Assembly (NCBI GenBank): GCA_007844125.1
Contig: CM017556.1
Coordinates: forward strand, 20,249,607 to 20,313,606
DNA from: Sinonovacula constricta
Lineage: Eukaryota > Mollusca > Bivalvia > Cardiida > Solecurtidae
Direction: 5' to 3'
Length of the DNA stretch: 64,000 nt
This document shows, piece after piece, positions 54,801-59,780 of this stretch (position 1 is its first letter; each line of letters opens with the position of its first letter). Made by a program: the position numbers and the translations under genes. The notes under the pieces were generated by a model. It did no database searches. It saw only the letters and a program-made list of their open reading frames with translations, and was not told the DNA's origin.

Positions 54801-56274
54801 ATTTGTGTAATGTAAGGCTGCTGCACTTGTGCATTTACTGCGTGCACATTTAAGTTTTATAGTTAATTGAAATTATTTTGGCAACATTCTTTTTTCTTGT
54901 ACATAAGTAACATCTTGGAAAACATATTAAGTTGTGTCGGTTTTGCTTTTTATTGTGTTTGTAATCATTCTATGGTCTCAGGAATAACCATGATAAATAT
55001 TTTATATAGTTTACTTAAAACTTTCAAATAAAAAGCATTACCTTTTAAATATTTCTTTGTTTGTTATTTGCTCCCTTATTGTTTTAACCTGTTTACCTGT
55101 CCCAATTTTGCGTCGAATTTGATGCTTTGCAATAACGACATTTCTTAATAAACTTTAAAACTCCATTCTACCTTTCATTAATTATGACATGTGGGGTATA
55201 TACCTCGTGAATGGGACAGTTGTGATAAAGAAGCTTTTCCAAACATATTAGAAGACGATATAGCATGACTGGTGGAAGTCGGCTTAGAGTAACAATGTAA
55301 AGAAGAGGTGGTAATGGCATAACAGTGAACCATAACAATTACAAGTTGACCAAGTATTGTATTTCAATCGCTTATCACCACTTAGATTATCAGGCAATCG
55401 TTAAAAAGTTGGTATTTTAATGCGACTGCTTCGAAATATAAATTCATTATTATAGTCTTGTGCCTTTTTTTGGTTTAAACTATTTCAATAAGACAACACA
55501 GGTATTGCTCTTGGCAAGATTATTCGTCAATGCTTCGGCCTTTACTTCAAATAATGTCTCAGATCATGGTGAGACTGCATGTTAATGGATTATTACACTC
55601 AGTTTGGTTTTAATTACCAGCCAGCTATAATGTGAAAGAAAGAGGAAGAAGAACCTGCCTTATATACAATACAGTCTTGGTATAAAACAGATCCTGTCAC
55701 TTAATGATACGATACAGCTTACCTGTTACGTTGATAAGACGCGAACATAATGTCAACATACCTTAACATTTCAACGTGCGCCAGCTCACATGTGATGTAG
55801 ATAGAAAGACGATAAATGTAAACAGTAATAAGACTACGTCATATGAGAACTGCAACGTATATTATTTTTTTTTAAATAGCTCAAGACAAAGACAATTGAC
55901 ATTTAGAATATTATATTTCATCTTATAAATATATCCTACTGCATCAAAAGGCAGATTGCAGGGTTGGTATAAGCGATATTACATGTGTCTGACAAAGGTA
56001 TTCCTTCTTCAGAAAGATAAGGTTTCACAACATTGTAGCAATTTTAATGGAGAAGTGTTATTGAATGTCTTTCATTTAATATATAACTAGCATTAGCAGG
56101 AGATTAATTGTGGTAATATTTGCAGAGGTGTACACGTACTAAAAGGAGGTACGAACAGTTTTTTAGAGTGTGGGTTGGCATTTTTTCGTGCAATTAAGAC
56201 AGTTTATGCGCAAGTTTTTTATTTGATATCCTCCCCCACCTCCTTATCATCATCACCATCACTGTCATCATCAT

Positions 56275-56342
<68 letters not shown>

Positions 56343-56371
56343 ACAGCAGCAGTAGCATCACCATCGTCTTT

Positions 56372-56412
<41 letters not shown>

Positions 56413-57179
56413 TATCATCATCATCTTCTAATAAAAGCTTTTCATTGTAAATAAGAGCTTTTCATCGTAATAATGTAGTGTCGAACATTGATTTTTTCTT
56501 GTTATTCTTGTCTTGCATCATTTGTTAAGTCAACTCCAATATCTGACTTAAAGGGTTGGTCATGGGGAGTATTTTGTCTGAGAATGGCATCTAGTTAGAC
56601 TTGACCGATATCTTCCACTTTACGGCTACTCGTAACAGTGTACAGGGCGTGTATGCAGGTATGTGTAAATGTTTATTAAAAGTTGGCATGATAAACCTGG
56701 AAAATAGTTCAATATGTTACACGTGGACCATACATAAAAATAACAGAAAAGTGATGTTGTTTTTTACTTTTCACCTATTGTCACACATGTTTTACATATA
56801 GAAATCAAGTTGTATGAAATCATAAATTTTTGCTTTTATTGTGTTTCAAACTGTATGTTTAAAATCTGTAAATAAACAAAATAACATTGACTTTTTTCAA
56901 CTGATATGCTATGATAGGTTCAAGTCAAGTCCGCTGTTTATTGAGATTGGGCTTATTTTATAATAATTTCCACTTTCAGTATTTCTGTAATAAAGATGTA
57001 TACTCTTTTAGCACTTGTAATGATATCTATTTTAATAAGATGTGTTATTTACAACATTTTTCTTCTTTGCAGGTTATTTGTGTTTTTGGCTTTCATGCGG
57101 TTATAAAATTGTGAGAACTACAAAATGGGTTTTCCCTTTAATCCGCTACATTATTTTTATTATTGTTATTATTATTATA

Positions 57180-57236
<57 letters not shown>

Positions 57237-57248
57237 AAGTCTATTATT

Positions 57249-57307
<59 letters not shown>

Positions 57308-59379
57308 TGACAAGTAATCATAATAAATATTATCGTAAAAGCTTCATTTAAATTTCTTTATCATATTAAATAAATATTATTATTGTTGATGTCGTTACTC
57401 AACCGGCTTTCCTTTATTTCAGCGCTGACTGTTCGTTTTATGACCAAGAGGTTTATCGGCGAATATTGTCCGACACTTGGTAAGAAGTTTTCAAAAAAAT
57501 GAATAATATGTTACTTTTCTCATTTTTTGTTAAGCCACTTTTATTTATAAAAGCTAAATTGTGATTAGCTTATGTTTAATTAAACACGATGTTTAACGAC
57601 CTCTCCCACTATGACATTTCTGTGTATAGTACCCAAATTTAGTGTTATAAGGATTTCCAACTGTGATCTCACATCAAAGATGTATATTGCGGGGATGCAG
57701 GTTCCACAGAATGTTATTAACCTGTTTAAGTTGTCAGGGCATCTAGGATTTTGTCACTCTCTACCATCGGCTCATACATTCACCTCTGTTATTGGCTCAC
57801 TTAATGTCGGGACTACTTTCGATCCACGTGACTTTCAAAAACTGCCTCGTGGATCACGTCCATGTTTATTTACAAATGCGCATTAATATCACTATGTTAT
57901 TTTTCCAAAAATAGTGCGTTTAAATTAATTAAATATCTTTAATTGTTTACTTCAATAGATGTCTTTTTAGTAGATGTTTATTCATTATATGTAGAAGTAT
58001 TATTTCAATTTGAAAATATCCTTAAAATAACACTTTAAAATTCTCGTCAAAAATCTTGACGTGAGCCCATTGCAGAGGTCTCTGAGAGAGGAACGAACGA
58101 CAACTCTGCATGGGAGATTGGGATTTTGTGTGATTTTTTATTAAATGAATGATTATTAGCAATCCTAATAGCTTTAAGCATTTTTGCATCTTTTTGACCC
58201 ACAAGTTATATTTTTGTATTCAGAGGGTATACACAAAAAGCGAACATTCGTTGACAATGAAGAAGTCAAAATGGAGATTCTGGACACGGCGGGCCATGTA
58301 AGTTATACTGTAAATGGAAAAAAATGCGAAAATAAAGCTGACATAAGGTTATTGTTTTTTCATCCATTTTAATTAATTTACTTTGGTATAATTGTGTGTT
58401 TAAATAATTTTTATTCGTAAGTAACAATGAAGTATTTTGATAAGGTTTTATTTGTAAAGATGCATTATCTATAATGTGTACAATTTGTATATAATAAACA
58501 CATGCGGTTCTTAAATATCCCGGGTAGGTGTACCCGTAGTCGAACATAATGGTCGCCAACTTGTAATTTCTTAGCCTCCCCACCACCCAACCCCACCACC
58601 ATCAATCACCACCCTTCCCAATTACCACCTCACCACCCTCACTCACCAAAACCAAAACAAAAGCGAATAGATCGGAAACCAGCCCGAGGAGAGAACTTTC
58701 ATTTATAGGAGGTCTTCTTGAACTGAAGTGGTGGTTCTAGCCAGACTATTTGCCTATTCTTCGACCAATATTAAGCTTGACCTGGCGACAGTCTGCAACT
58801 TGACTGGAAGAGATTAATAAAACAAACAAGCATACTTTTTCAATCTGGTTTATTGTTGTCGACGAAATAAAGTCTCTCTTACTAGATGATTAGTTTAACA
58901 TTAATGTTATGTTTCCTGCATTATTTCTGTTGCAGACATCCGCCAGCTCTTGGCCCTGGAGAGATTACTACGCGTTCTGGGGAGACTGCTACTTGTACGT
59001 TTATTCCGTCAATGACCGGAACAGCTTTGACGCCATCATTCAAATCAAACGTCACGTGGAGAACGTGCGTAAAAACAATGCATGTGGTATTTTAGTGGGG
59101 AACAAATCAGACTTGCTGCATGATCGTCAAGTTCCAGAAGATGAAGCCATGGAACTTGCGGACGAAATCGGTTGTCGGTTTTTCGAAGTGTCCGCAGCCG
59201 ATTGGACGCATATGGATCTTGTTGCGGAATTATTTTACAACGCGGTTCGAGAGTTCCGAAAGACACGAACTGCACGTGATCTAAGGTCTCGTCGTCCTAG
59301 TTCTTCAGTGCGCTTCAGACAGGCGATTCAGAAAGTAATTACTGGAAAAGTGACAAATAAACGGGTGTCAACTTCCTAA
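16196..59379 (+). CDS. RERG/RASL-like small GTPase, four coding exons (238 aa)
   Basis: Spliced CDS join(16196-16337, 57423-57479, 58224-58297, 58936-59379). The product is a Ras-superfamily GTPase expected to bind GTP/GDP and act as a signalling switch. Visible motifs: G1 GQAGVGKT (residues 40-47), switch I EYCPTLE (61-67, Thr65 equals Ras Thr35), G3 DTAGH (87-91), G4 NKSD (147-150), G5 SAA (177-179). The segment TKRFIGEYCPTLE and the tail with RSRRPSSS and RFRQAIQKV resemble the RERG group, with weaker similarity to RASL11/RASL12. There is an N-terminal extension of about 33 residues, and no C-terminal CaaX, as in RERG, so lipid anchoring is not expected. Odd features are His91 at the Ras Gln61 position and an aromatic-rich switch II about three residues longer than in RERG. 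All splice sites are GT-AG and phases match (1, 1, 0). The subfamily within RERG/RASL is not certain; membership of the group is. Confidence 0.9.
16532..16585 (+). repeat. Two-copy tandem repeat of about 27 bp
   Basis: GCAAATTACGCCGTTGCTTT and CATGTTA are followed by a second copy with one change (GCAAATTACGTCGTTGCTTT). It lies within intron 1. Confidence 0.75.
16866..16998 (+). repeat. Imperfect short tandem repeats
   Basis: Repeated words of the type CTGATATGGAAGGAAA and GTAAGGAAA in a purine-rich stretch of intron 1. Confidence 0.55.
17211..17984. repeat. Long fold-back element (two ~298-bp inverted arms)
   Basis: The left arm 17211-17507 and right arm 17687-17984 are inverted copies, about 95% identical by eye, separated by about 179 bp. 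Outer ends read ATATAACCAAACCATGACCA and its complement; inner ends read CTTCTTG and CAAGAAG. No coding frame and no clear target duplication were found. It is compatible with a fold-back or long-TIR MITE or a local inverted duplication. In the pre-mRNA of the RERG-like gene it would form a long hairpin. Confidence 0.9.
17985..19091. other. Intronic DNA, nothing recognised
   Basis: AT-rich without repeats or frames that could be identified. Confidence 0.4.
19103..19420 (+). repeat. Full-length young tRNA-derived SINE (family S1)
   Basis: tRNA-like head with A-box TAGCGCAATCGG and B-box GGTTCGATCCC, giving an internal Pol III promoter. The body includes AAAAATGGTAGTGGTATAG and GTGACTGGGTGTGGTATCAT, and the end is GGACGATAAACCCAATAAAC then (AAAC)n. 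It is flanked by a perfect 11-bp duplication, CAATCAGGATA, at 19092-19102 and 19421-19431. It is the best-preserved S1 copy here and serves as reference for those at 5871, 14233 and 21084. Confidence 0.92.
19560..20090 (+). repeat. R2 dispersed repeat, copy 1
   Basis: Shares ordered blocks with copies at 23265, 25320, 35560 and 37190: GATAGCAATCTAGTTTAC, AAGTGACAG, GGAACCAGATTAC, CCGGATAAACTGC, AAACAGAC, GGCGCCG, GTTATCG and a CATGTAATTAGC block. The small open frames inside are not conserved between copies, so it is taken as non-coding. Confidence 0.7.
20216..20640 (+). repeat. R1 dispersed repeat, near full-length copy
   Basis: Starts at GTTGCCGAGGCTTTTATCT, continues AACTCCCGGTGCAGGTGCTT, GCACTTTGACGGACA, the GGTTTAAGCACCCCAGT block and TTTTTGTGTGTTATGTCT, and ends in GGTAGATTAAATTTAA and AGGACCTGTTCTTATTT. 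It aligns in order to 45050-45575. The second half of the core hairpin and the GACCGTTCCAAGGCGG block are deleted here. Confidence 0.75.
20641..21083. other. Intronic DNA, nothing recognised
   Basis: No repeat or coding signal identified. Confidence 0.4.
21084..21414 (-). repeat. Degraded SINE S1 copy, reverse orientation
   Basis: Follows the S1 order on the minus strand: a tRNA-like head near 21340-21414 with a decayed B-box, AAATGGTTATAGT, AGCTCCACGATTG, ATAATGTGACTGGGTGTG, and a tail of T/A-rich sequence near 21090. It is much more diverged than the 19103 copy. Confidence 0.75.
21858..21950 (+). repeat. SINE-like fragment (family S2)
   Basis: Contains CGGGGCGAGAACATG and GTGGTTCTACCCAGACAAAT, shared with the element at 40157. 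The tRNA-like head is truncated. Confidence 0.45.
21951..22600. other. Intronic DNA, nothing recognised
   Basis: A 71-codon hydrophobic open frame at 22192-22407 has no family features and is treated as chance. Confidence 0.4.
22601..22845 (+). repeat. tRNA-derived SINE relic (different subfamily)
   Basis: Strong A-box TAGCTCAATTGG, then TAGTGCGTCGGCTTGCGGAT and a decayed B-box. The body contains TTAAGC-poor, GC-richer sequence including GACACGTCGATGTCAGTATA. It cannot be a working tRNA because the T-arm and acceptor do not pair. Confidence 0.65.
22846..23264. other. Intronic DNA, nothing firm
   Basis: An open frame from 23143 begins with a CxxC-x11-CxxC-like spacing but runs straight into the R2 repeat and is not considered a gene. 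Confidence 0.35.
23265..23680 (+). repeat. R2 dispersed repeat, copy 2
   Basis: Carries GGAACCAGATAACAATTAT, CACGGCGCAG, GTTATCGCCCGTACG and TTCTGGGTTATCTAAACG, the last also in the copy at 37190. A later part contains AATGTAATTAGAC and an AGATCT block. Confidence 0.7.
24105..24205 (+). repeat. R1 repeat fragment (5' part)
   Basis: TTTATTTCAAACTACTGTCT, GGTTGCCGAGGCTTTTATCT and GTACATATTGTACATCG match 45125-45215 closely; the rest of R1 is absent. Confidence 0.75.
24206..25319. other. Intronic DNA, nothing recognised
   Basis: AT-rich without identified repeats or coding frames. Confidence 0.4.
25320..25640 (+). repeat. R2 dispersed repeat, copy 3
   Basis: GATAACAATCTAGCTTATC, GAAGTGACAGAAC, AACCAGATTAC, TATGGCGCCG, GGTTATCGCC and AAGTGTACTATCGGC follow the R2 order. 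Shorter than copies 4 and 5. Confidence 0.7.
25641..27142. other. Intronic DNA with promoter-like patch and a short open stretch
   Basis: CCAAT motifs at about 25925, 26134 and 26223, a TATATA-containing word at about 26305, and an ATG at 26349 form a promoter-like order, but the frame after that ATG closes after about 20 codons. A 70-codon stretch without a start codon (26765-26977) encodes a Ser/Asn-rich then Asp/Ala-rich peptide of unknown kind. Neither is supported as a gene. Confidence 0.25.
27143..27660 (+). pseudogene. CR1/jockey-like non-LTR reverse transcriptase relic
   Basis: The first part reads LNVNVLSEPYQSVYTKFRST then ETALLRLQSDILKSLDRGDA, typical of the region just before RT motif A. 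A frameshift follows near 27295. The next frame gives LSAAFETLDHNALYERLRLG and FGISGVAL, then VPHGSVLEP (motif B, normally PQGSVLGP) and YHMYADN (motif C, normally YADD). Motif A has Glu for the catalytic Asp, and motif C has Asn, so it is dead. After YADN a deletion joins directly to a C-terminal end, FKRALKTHFLMNALLSNF, with a stop. Confidence 0.88.
27773..27822 (+). repeat. (TAA)n microsatellite, probable LINE 3' tail
   Basis: About 16 TAA/ATA units, starting about 110 bp after the C-terminal end of the RT relic. CR1-like elements often end in short 3' tandem repeats, so this is probably the tail of the 27143 element. Confidence 0.85.
27838..28870 (+). pseudogene. Second non-LTR reverse transcriptase relic
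   Basis: Starts within an RT at KLFVLLYADDISIFSESEKG (YADD intact) and LTVNVTKSKIMIL, then a stop at 27988. Further segments in shifting frames read YLGFNISSGGNLPYASETLA, SHRLELFDKLY, VHLKFYQM, LVNGEVGRIPLAKQKVV, DIKYIKYAYSLLL and LSPHRLKMETVRWHKPFPIP with NERKFKTCKILTDEYLF. This is the post-YADD thumb and C-terminal region of a LINE RT common in marine invertebrates. It has many stops and frameshifts and belongs to a different lineage from the 27143 element. Confidence 0.85.
28871..29660. other. Intronic DNA, nothing recognised
   Basis: No repeat or frame identified. Confidence 0.4.
29661..31249 (+). repeat. Tandem array, 2.4 copies of a 651-bp R1-containing unit
   Basis: Units at 29661-30311, 30312-30962 and 30963-31249 (partial). 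Units 1 and 2 differ by about one base (for example at 29887 versus 30538), so duplication is very recent or an assembly effect. Unit 3 is cut short and lacks 13 bp near 31199. Each unit has the R1 core (GGTTTAAGCACCCCAGTCGG, then CCGACTGACCGTTCC and AAGGCGGTAACTG) and, in full units, TGACGTCA. The paired 104- and 90-codon frames are copies of the repeat, not genes. Confidence 0.93.
31250..33182. other. Intronic DNA, nothing recognised
   Basis: Only feature of note is a 15-base G run at 32682-32696. Confidence 0.4.
32682..32696 (+). repeat. Homopolymer G run (15 bp)
   Basis: Uninterrupted G tract in AT-rich DNA; prone to length error and to quadruplex formation. Confidence 0.9.
33183..33242 (-). 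repeat. R1 repeat 3'-end fragment, reverse orientation
   Basis: The minus strand reads GCAGGTAGATAAAATTTAAA, then TATCTGTGAAAATTTTGATA and GGACCTTTTCTT, matching the 3' end of the R1 copy at about 45525-45575. Confidence 0.8.
33243..35559. other. Intronic DNA, nothing recognised
   Basis: Several T-rich open frames (for example 34641-34928) look like chance. No repeats were identified. Confidence 0.4.
35560..36800 (+). repeat. Diverged tandem duplication, unit 1 (R2 copy 4 plus R3 part)
   Basis: The first part has R2 blocks (GTGAGAGAACCGTTAGGTAA, TTTTCCGGATAAACTGCCAT, CACGTGTACTATCG). The second part (about 36480-36790) has AGATATAACTGTTG, GTCTGGATTCTCACAG, TTTACAAACAACGATTA and TTCCTACCTGACG. 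The same order is found in unit 2 at 37190-38280. Unit length is about 1.2 kb. Confidence 0.7.
37190..38280 (+). repeat. Diverged tandem duplication, unit 2 (R2 copy 5 plus R3 part)
   Basis: R2 blocks AAGTGACAGAATCGTTTAG, GGAACCAGATTACG, ACTGCCGTAAGAAAACAGAC, CACGTGTACTAACGG are followed by AGATATAACTGTTGG, GTCTGGATTCACAT, TTTACAAACAACCATTA and TTCCTATCTGACG. Colinear with 35560-36800 at an offset that changes from about 1640 to 1440 bp. R3-like sequence also appears at 42660-42880 and 51050-51260. Confidence 0.7.
38281..39784. other. Intronic DNA, nothing recognised
   Basis: A TGACGTCA (CRE-type) palindrome lies at about 39094-39101. No coding frame is supported. Confidence 0.4.
40157..40389 (+). 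repeat. tRNA-derived SINE (family S2)
   Basis: tRNA-like head GGGTGCCCGTAGCGTAGTGG with A-box and a decayed B-box (GGAGTCCCATTCG), body GGTGGTTCTACCCGCACATT, and 3' end GGTCGCTGCGATGTATTTC followed by an A/C-rich tail. The same 3' end occurs at about 62020-62040. Absent from the matching place in duplication copy B, so inserted after the duplication. Confidence 0.75.
41891..41971 (+). repeat. (AAG)n purine-rich microsatellite
   Basis: Interrupted GAA/AAG repeats over about 80 bp inside copy A. The Ser/Phe-rich minus-strand frames across it are artefacts. Confidence 0.9.
45050..45575 (+). repeat. R1 dispersed repeat, longest copy
   Basis: Begins near two TGACGTCA palindromes (45063-45070, 45081-45088), then ATATATCAGCGCTTG, GGTTGCGGAGCCTTTTATCT, AACTCCCGATGTAGGTGCTT, the hairpin core CAGTCGGCCCTTTTTCCGAC then TGACCGTTCCAAGGCGG, and the 3' end AGGTAGATAAAATTTAAATA through GGACCTTTTCC. 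Reference copy for R1. Confidence 0.85.
46776..48179. other. Unique spacer between duplication copies A and B
   Basis: About 1.4 kb without counterpart elsewhere in the window. Contains the 121-codon minus-strand open frame described separately. Confidence 0.5.
47487..47852 (-). other. Unrecognised open frame of 121 codons in the spacer
   Basis: Begins with ATG on the minus strand at 47852 and ends near 47487. The peptide includes FGQFLRGVTFVGWEKAGF and CFHAWEEVARVQNKYVQCL, a mixed composition more protein-like than most frames here. No motif, signal peptide or membrane segment is recognised. It could be a fossil exon, a nested gene, or chance. Confidence 0.15.
49290..49575 (-). repeat. R1-array unit relative, reverse orientation
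   Basis: Reverse complement of the 29.7-31.2 kb unit: CCTATGAGCATTGCAACATA, TTTCACATGCAAGCCAAG, the core with CAGTCGGCAATATGGGCCGA, CTTAAACCGGTTTTACAGAG and AGTAGTGACGTCATTG. It proves that the tandem unit is also dispersed. Confidence 0.9.
50575..50760 (-). repeat. R1 repeat fragment, reverse orientation
   Basis: AAAAGGTCCTATAAGAGTTT, GACTGAGACGAGACATAACG, a decayed core (GGTCAGTTGGCAAAATGACT) and TGTGGTGTTTAAAC follow the R1 order backwards. Confidence 0.65.
51965..52020 (-). repeat. R1 3'-end fragment, reverse orientation
   Basis: AAATAAGATAAGGTCCTATA then ACTTGTCACAGATATTTAAA, matching the R1 terminus. Confidence 0.6.
55851..56243. other. Intronic DNA, nothing recognised
   Basis: AT-rich, no features. 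Confidence 0.4.
56244..56427. repeat. (TCA)n microsatellite, interrupted
   Basis: About 180 bp of TCA/ATC units with a short CAGCAGCAGTAGC interruption. The Met-rich minus-strand frame across it is an artefact. Confidence 0.95.
56428..57149. other. Intronic DNA, nothing recognised
   Basis: No repeat or frame of note. Confidence 0.4.
57150..57305. repeat. Compound (TTA)n - (TCA)n microsatellite next to exon 2
   Basis: TTA units at 57150-57236 and TCA units at 57249-57305, ending about 117 bp before the exon 2 acceptor of the RERG-like gene. Likely length-variable. Confidence 0.95.
57423..57479 (+). CDS. RERG-like GTPase coding exon 2 (helix 1 and switch I)
   Basis: This 57-bp exon completes codon 48 (Ala) and runs to the first base of codon 67. 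It encodes ALTVRFMTKRFIGEYCPTL, which is highly characteristic of the RERG/RASL group. Tyr62 and Thr65 correspond to Ras Tyr32 and Thr35. The acceptor is TTTATTTCAG and the donor is GTAAGA. The exon is internal, short and has no stop in frame. It lies about 117 bp downstream of a long trinucleotide microsatellite. Confidence 0.9.
57480..58223 (+). other. Intron 2 of the RERG-like gene (744 bp)
   Basis: GTAAGA donor and TTGTATTCAG acceptor. A 91-codon open frame at 57611-57886 lies inside; it has no recognisable family and is treated as chance. The near-palindromic pair GATCCACGTGAC and CCTCGTGGATCACG occurs near 57820-57860. Confidence 0.8.
58224..58297 (+). CDS. RERG-like GTPase coding exon 3 (switch I to G3)
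   Basis: This 74-bp exon encodes residues 67-91: EGIHKKRTFVDNEEV, then the strand KMEIL and the G3 box DTAGH. The exon ends exactly after the His91 codon CAT, before a consensus GTAAGT donor, so the switch II catalytic position sits at the splice junction. The acceptor is TTTTTGTATTCAG. RERG and Ras have Gln at the His91 position. Confidence 0.9.
58298..58935 (+). other. Intron 3 of the RERG-like gene (638 bp)
   Basis: GTAAGT donor and TGTTGCAG acceptor. It contains a C-rich stretch (58575-58650) and a degraded SINE-like segment at about 58685-58790. Confidence 0.8.
58685..58790 (+). repeat. SINE-like fragment in intron 3
   Basis: GGAGAGAACTTTCATTTATA, GGAGGTCTTCTTGAACTGAA and GGTGGTTCTAGCCAGACTAT resemble the body of family S2 (40157). 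Confidence 0.45.
58936..59379 (+). CDS. RERG-like GTPase coding exon 4 (switch II to C-terminus)
   Basis: Encodes residues 92-238 and the TAA stop at 59377-59379. The acceptor is TTTCTGTTGCAG, phase 0. The exon begins with TSASSWPWRDYYAFWG, an aromatic-rich switch II, followed by the strand CYLYVYSVND, G4 VGNKSDLL and G5 FFEVSAAD. It then has helix 5 (LFYNAVREFRK) and a basic Ser/Arg tail ending VSTS. There is no cysteine near the end, so no prenylation site. The shared RQAI motif near residue 219 matches the RERG tail. Confidence 0.93.
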   Translation, partial: TSASSWPWRDYYAFWGDCYLYVYSVNDRNSFDAIIQIKRHVENVRKNNACGILVGNKSDLLHDRQVPEDEAMELADEIGCRFFEVSAADWTHMDLVAELFYNAVREFRKTRTARDLRSRRPSSSVRFRQAIQKVITGKVTNKRVSTS

Positions 59380-59555
59380 CAACATGTTCCGTTGGGACAG
59401 GATTATTGATATTTGTTATTATTTACATATCGTACAAATGTTTATAAATGCCTAAACATGTAAAAGTTCCGTTTTCGTATCCCTTTAAGCTACCCATATT
59501 TGTTCATCGAAAGTTTTAAAAGGACACAAAAAATAAAAGAAAGAAATGCTTTTAT
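59380..59555 (+). other. Probable 3' UTR of the RERG-like gene
   Basis: Starts after the TAA stop. The first good AATAAA lies at 59532-59537, so cleavage is likely near 59550. Transcript data would be needed to fix the end; a later AATAAA near 59953 is an alternative. Confidence 0.4.
59532..59537 (+). terminator. Candidate polyadenylation signal AATAAA
   Basis: Canonical hexamer about 155 bp after the stop codon of the RERG-like gene, in an A-rich context. Such hexamers are common in AT-rich DNA, so support is positional only. Confidence 0.35.
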
Positions 59556-59700
59556 GCTCGATACATATTACAACATGGCAAATATATGATTGCTTACAAA
59601 CATGCACTTTTTATAAGTGCATAATGGTTCAGCTAAAATAGAAAGGCATGGTTTAGTATTGATTATTTTGAAATGAATATTAAAAAACTAAGCGCTAAAG

Positions 59701-59780
59701 TGGGCGCCCGTGGTAAAATGGTTAATACCTTAGACTGCGATTGGAGGGTACAGGGTTCGAATCCAGGTACATGTAGAATG
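59701..59780 (+). repeat. tRNA-like sequence, probably a SINE head
   Basis: GGGCGCCCGTGGTAAAATGG resembles a D-arm/A-box, TTAGACTGCGATT an anticodon arm, and GGTTCGAATCC is a perfect B-box. The 3' side does not pair with the 5' end, so a working tRNA is unlikely. Confidence 0.55.

Larger units (their letters stand above)
48180..55850 (+). repeat. Segmental tandem duplication, copy B (about 7.7 kb)
   Basis: Second copy of 39785-46775, in direct orientation and about 75-80% identical by eye across aligned blocks. Its own insertions include a reverse-oriented R1-array relative at 49290-49575 and R1 pieces at 50575-50760 and 51965-52020. The TA run at 48577-48598 is local. Confidence 0.85.
16338..57422 (+). 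other. Intron 1 of the RERG-like gene, about 41.1 kb
   Basis: Starts GTAATTAC and ends in a pyrimidine-rich tract followed by AG (CCTTTATTTCAG). It interrupts the gene between the P-loop Thr and helix 1. It is filled with repeats: a long fold-back, SINEs, reverse transcriptase relics, tandem arrays, and two large diverged duplications. No convincing nested gene was found on either strand. Confidence 0.85.

Noticed and set aside
56194..57317. Poly-Met, poly-Ile, poly-Tyr and poly-His open frames
   Set aside because: Direct translations of trinucleotide microsatellites.
57611..57886. 91-codon frame in intron 2 as an alternative exon
   Set aside because: No family similarity, no matching splice phase with the GTPase, and the annotated junctions already give a complete protein.
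59701..59780. Possible functional tRNA gene
   Set aside because: A and B boxes are present, but the acceptor stem cannot be paired; more likely a SINE head.
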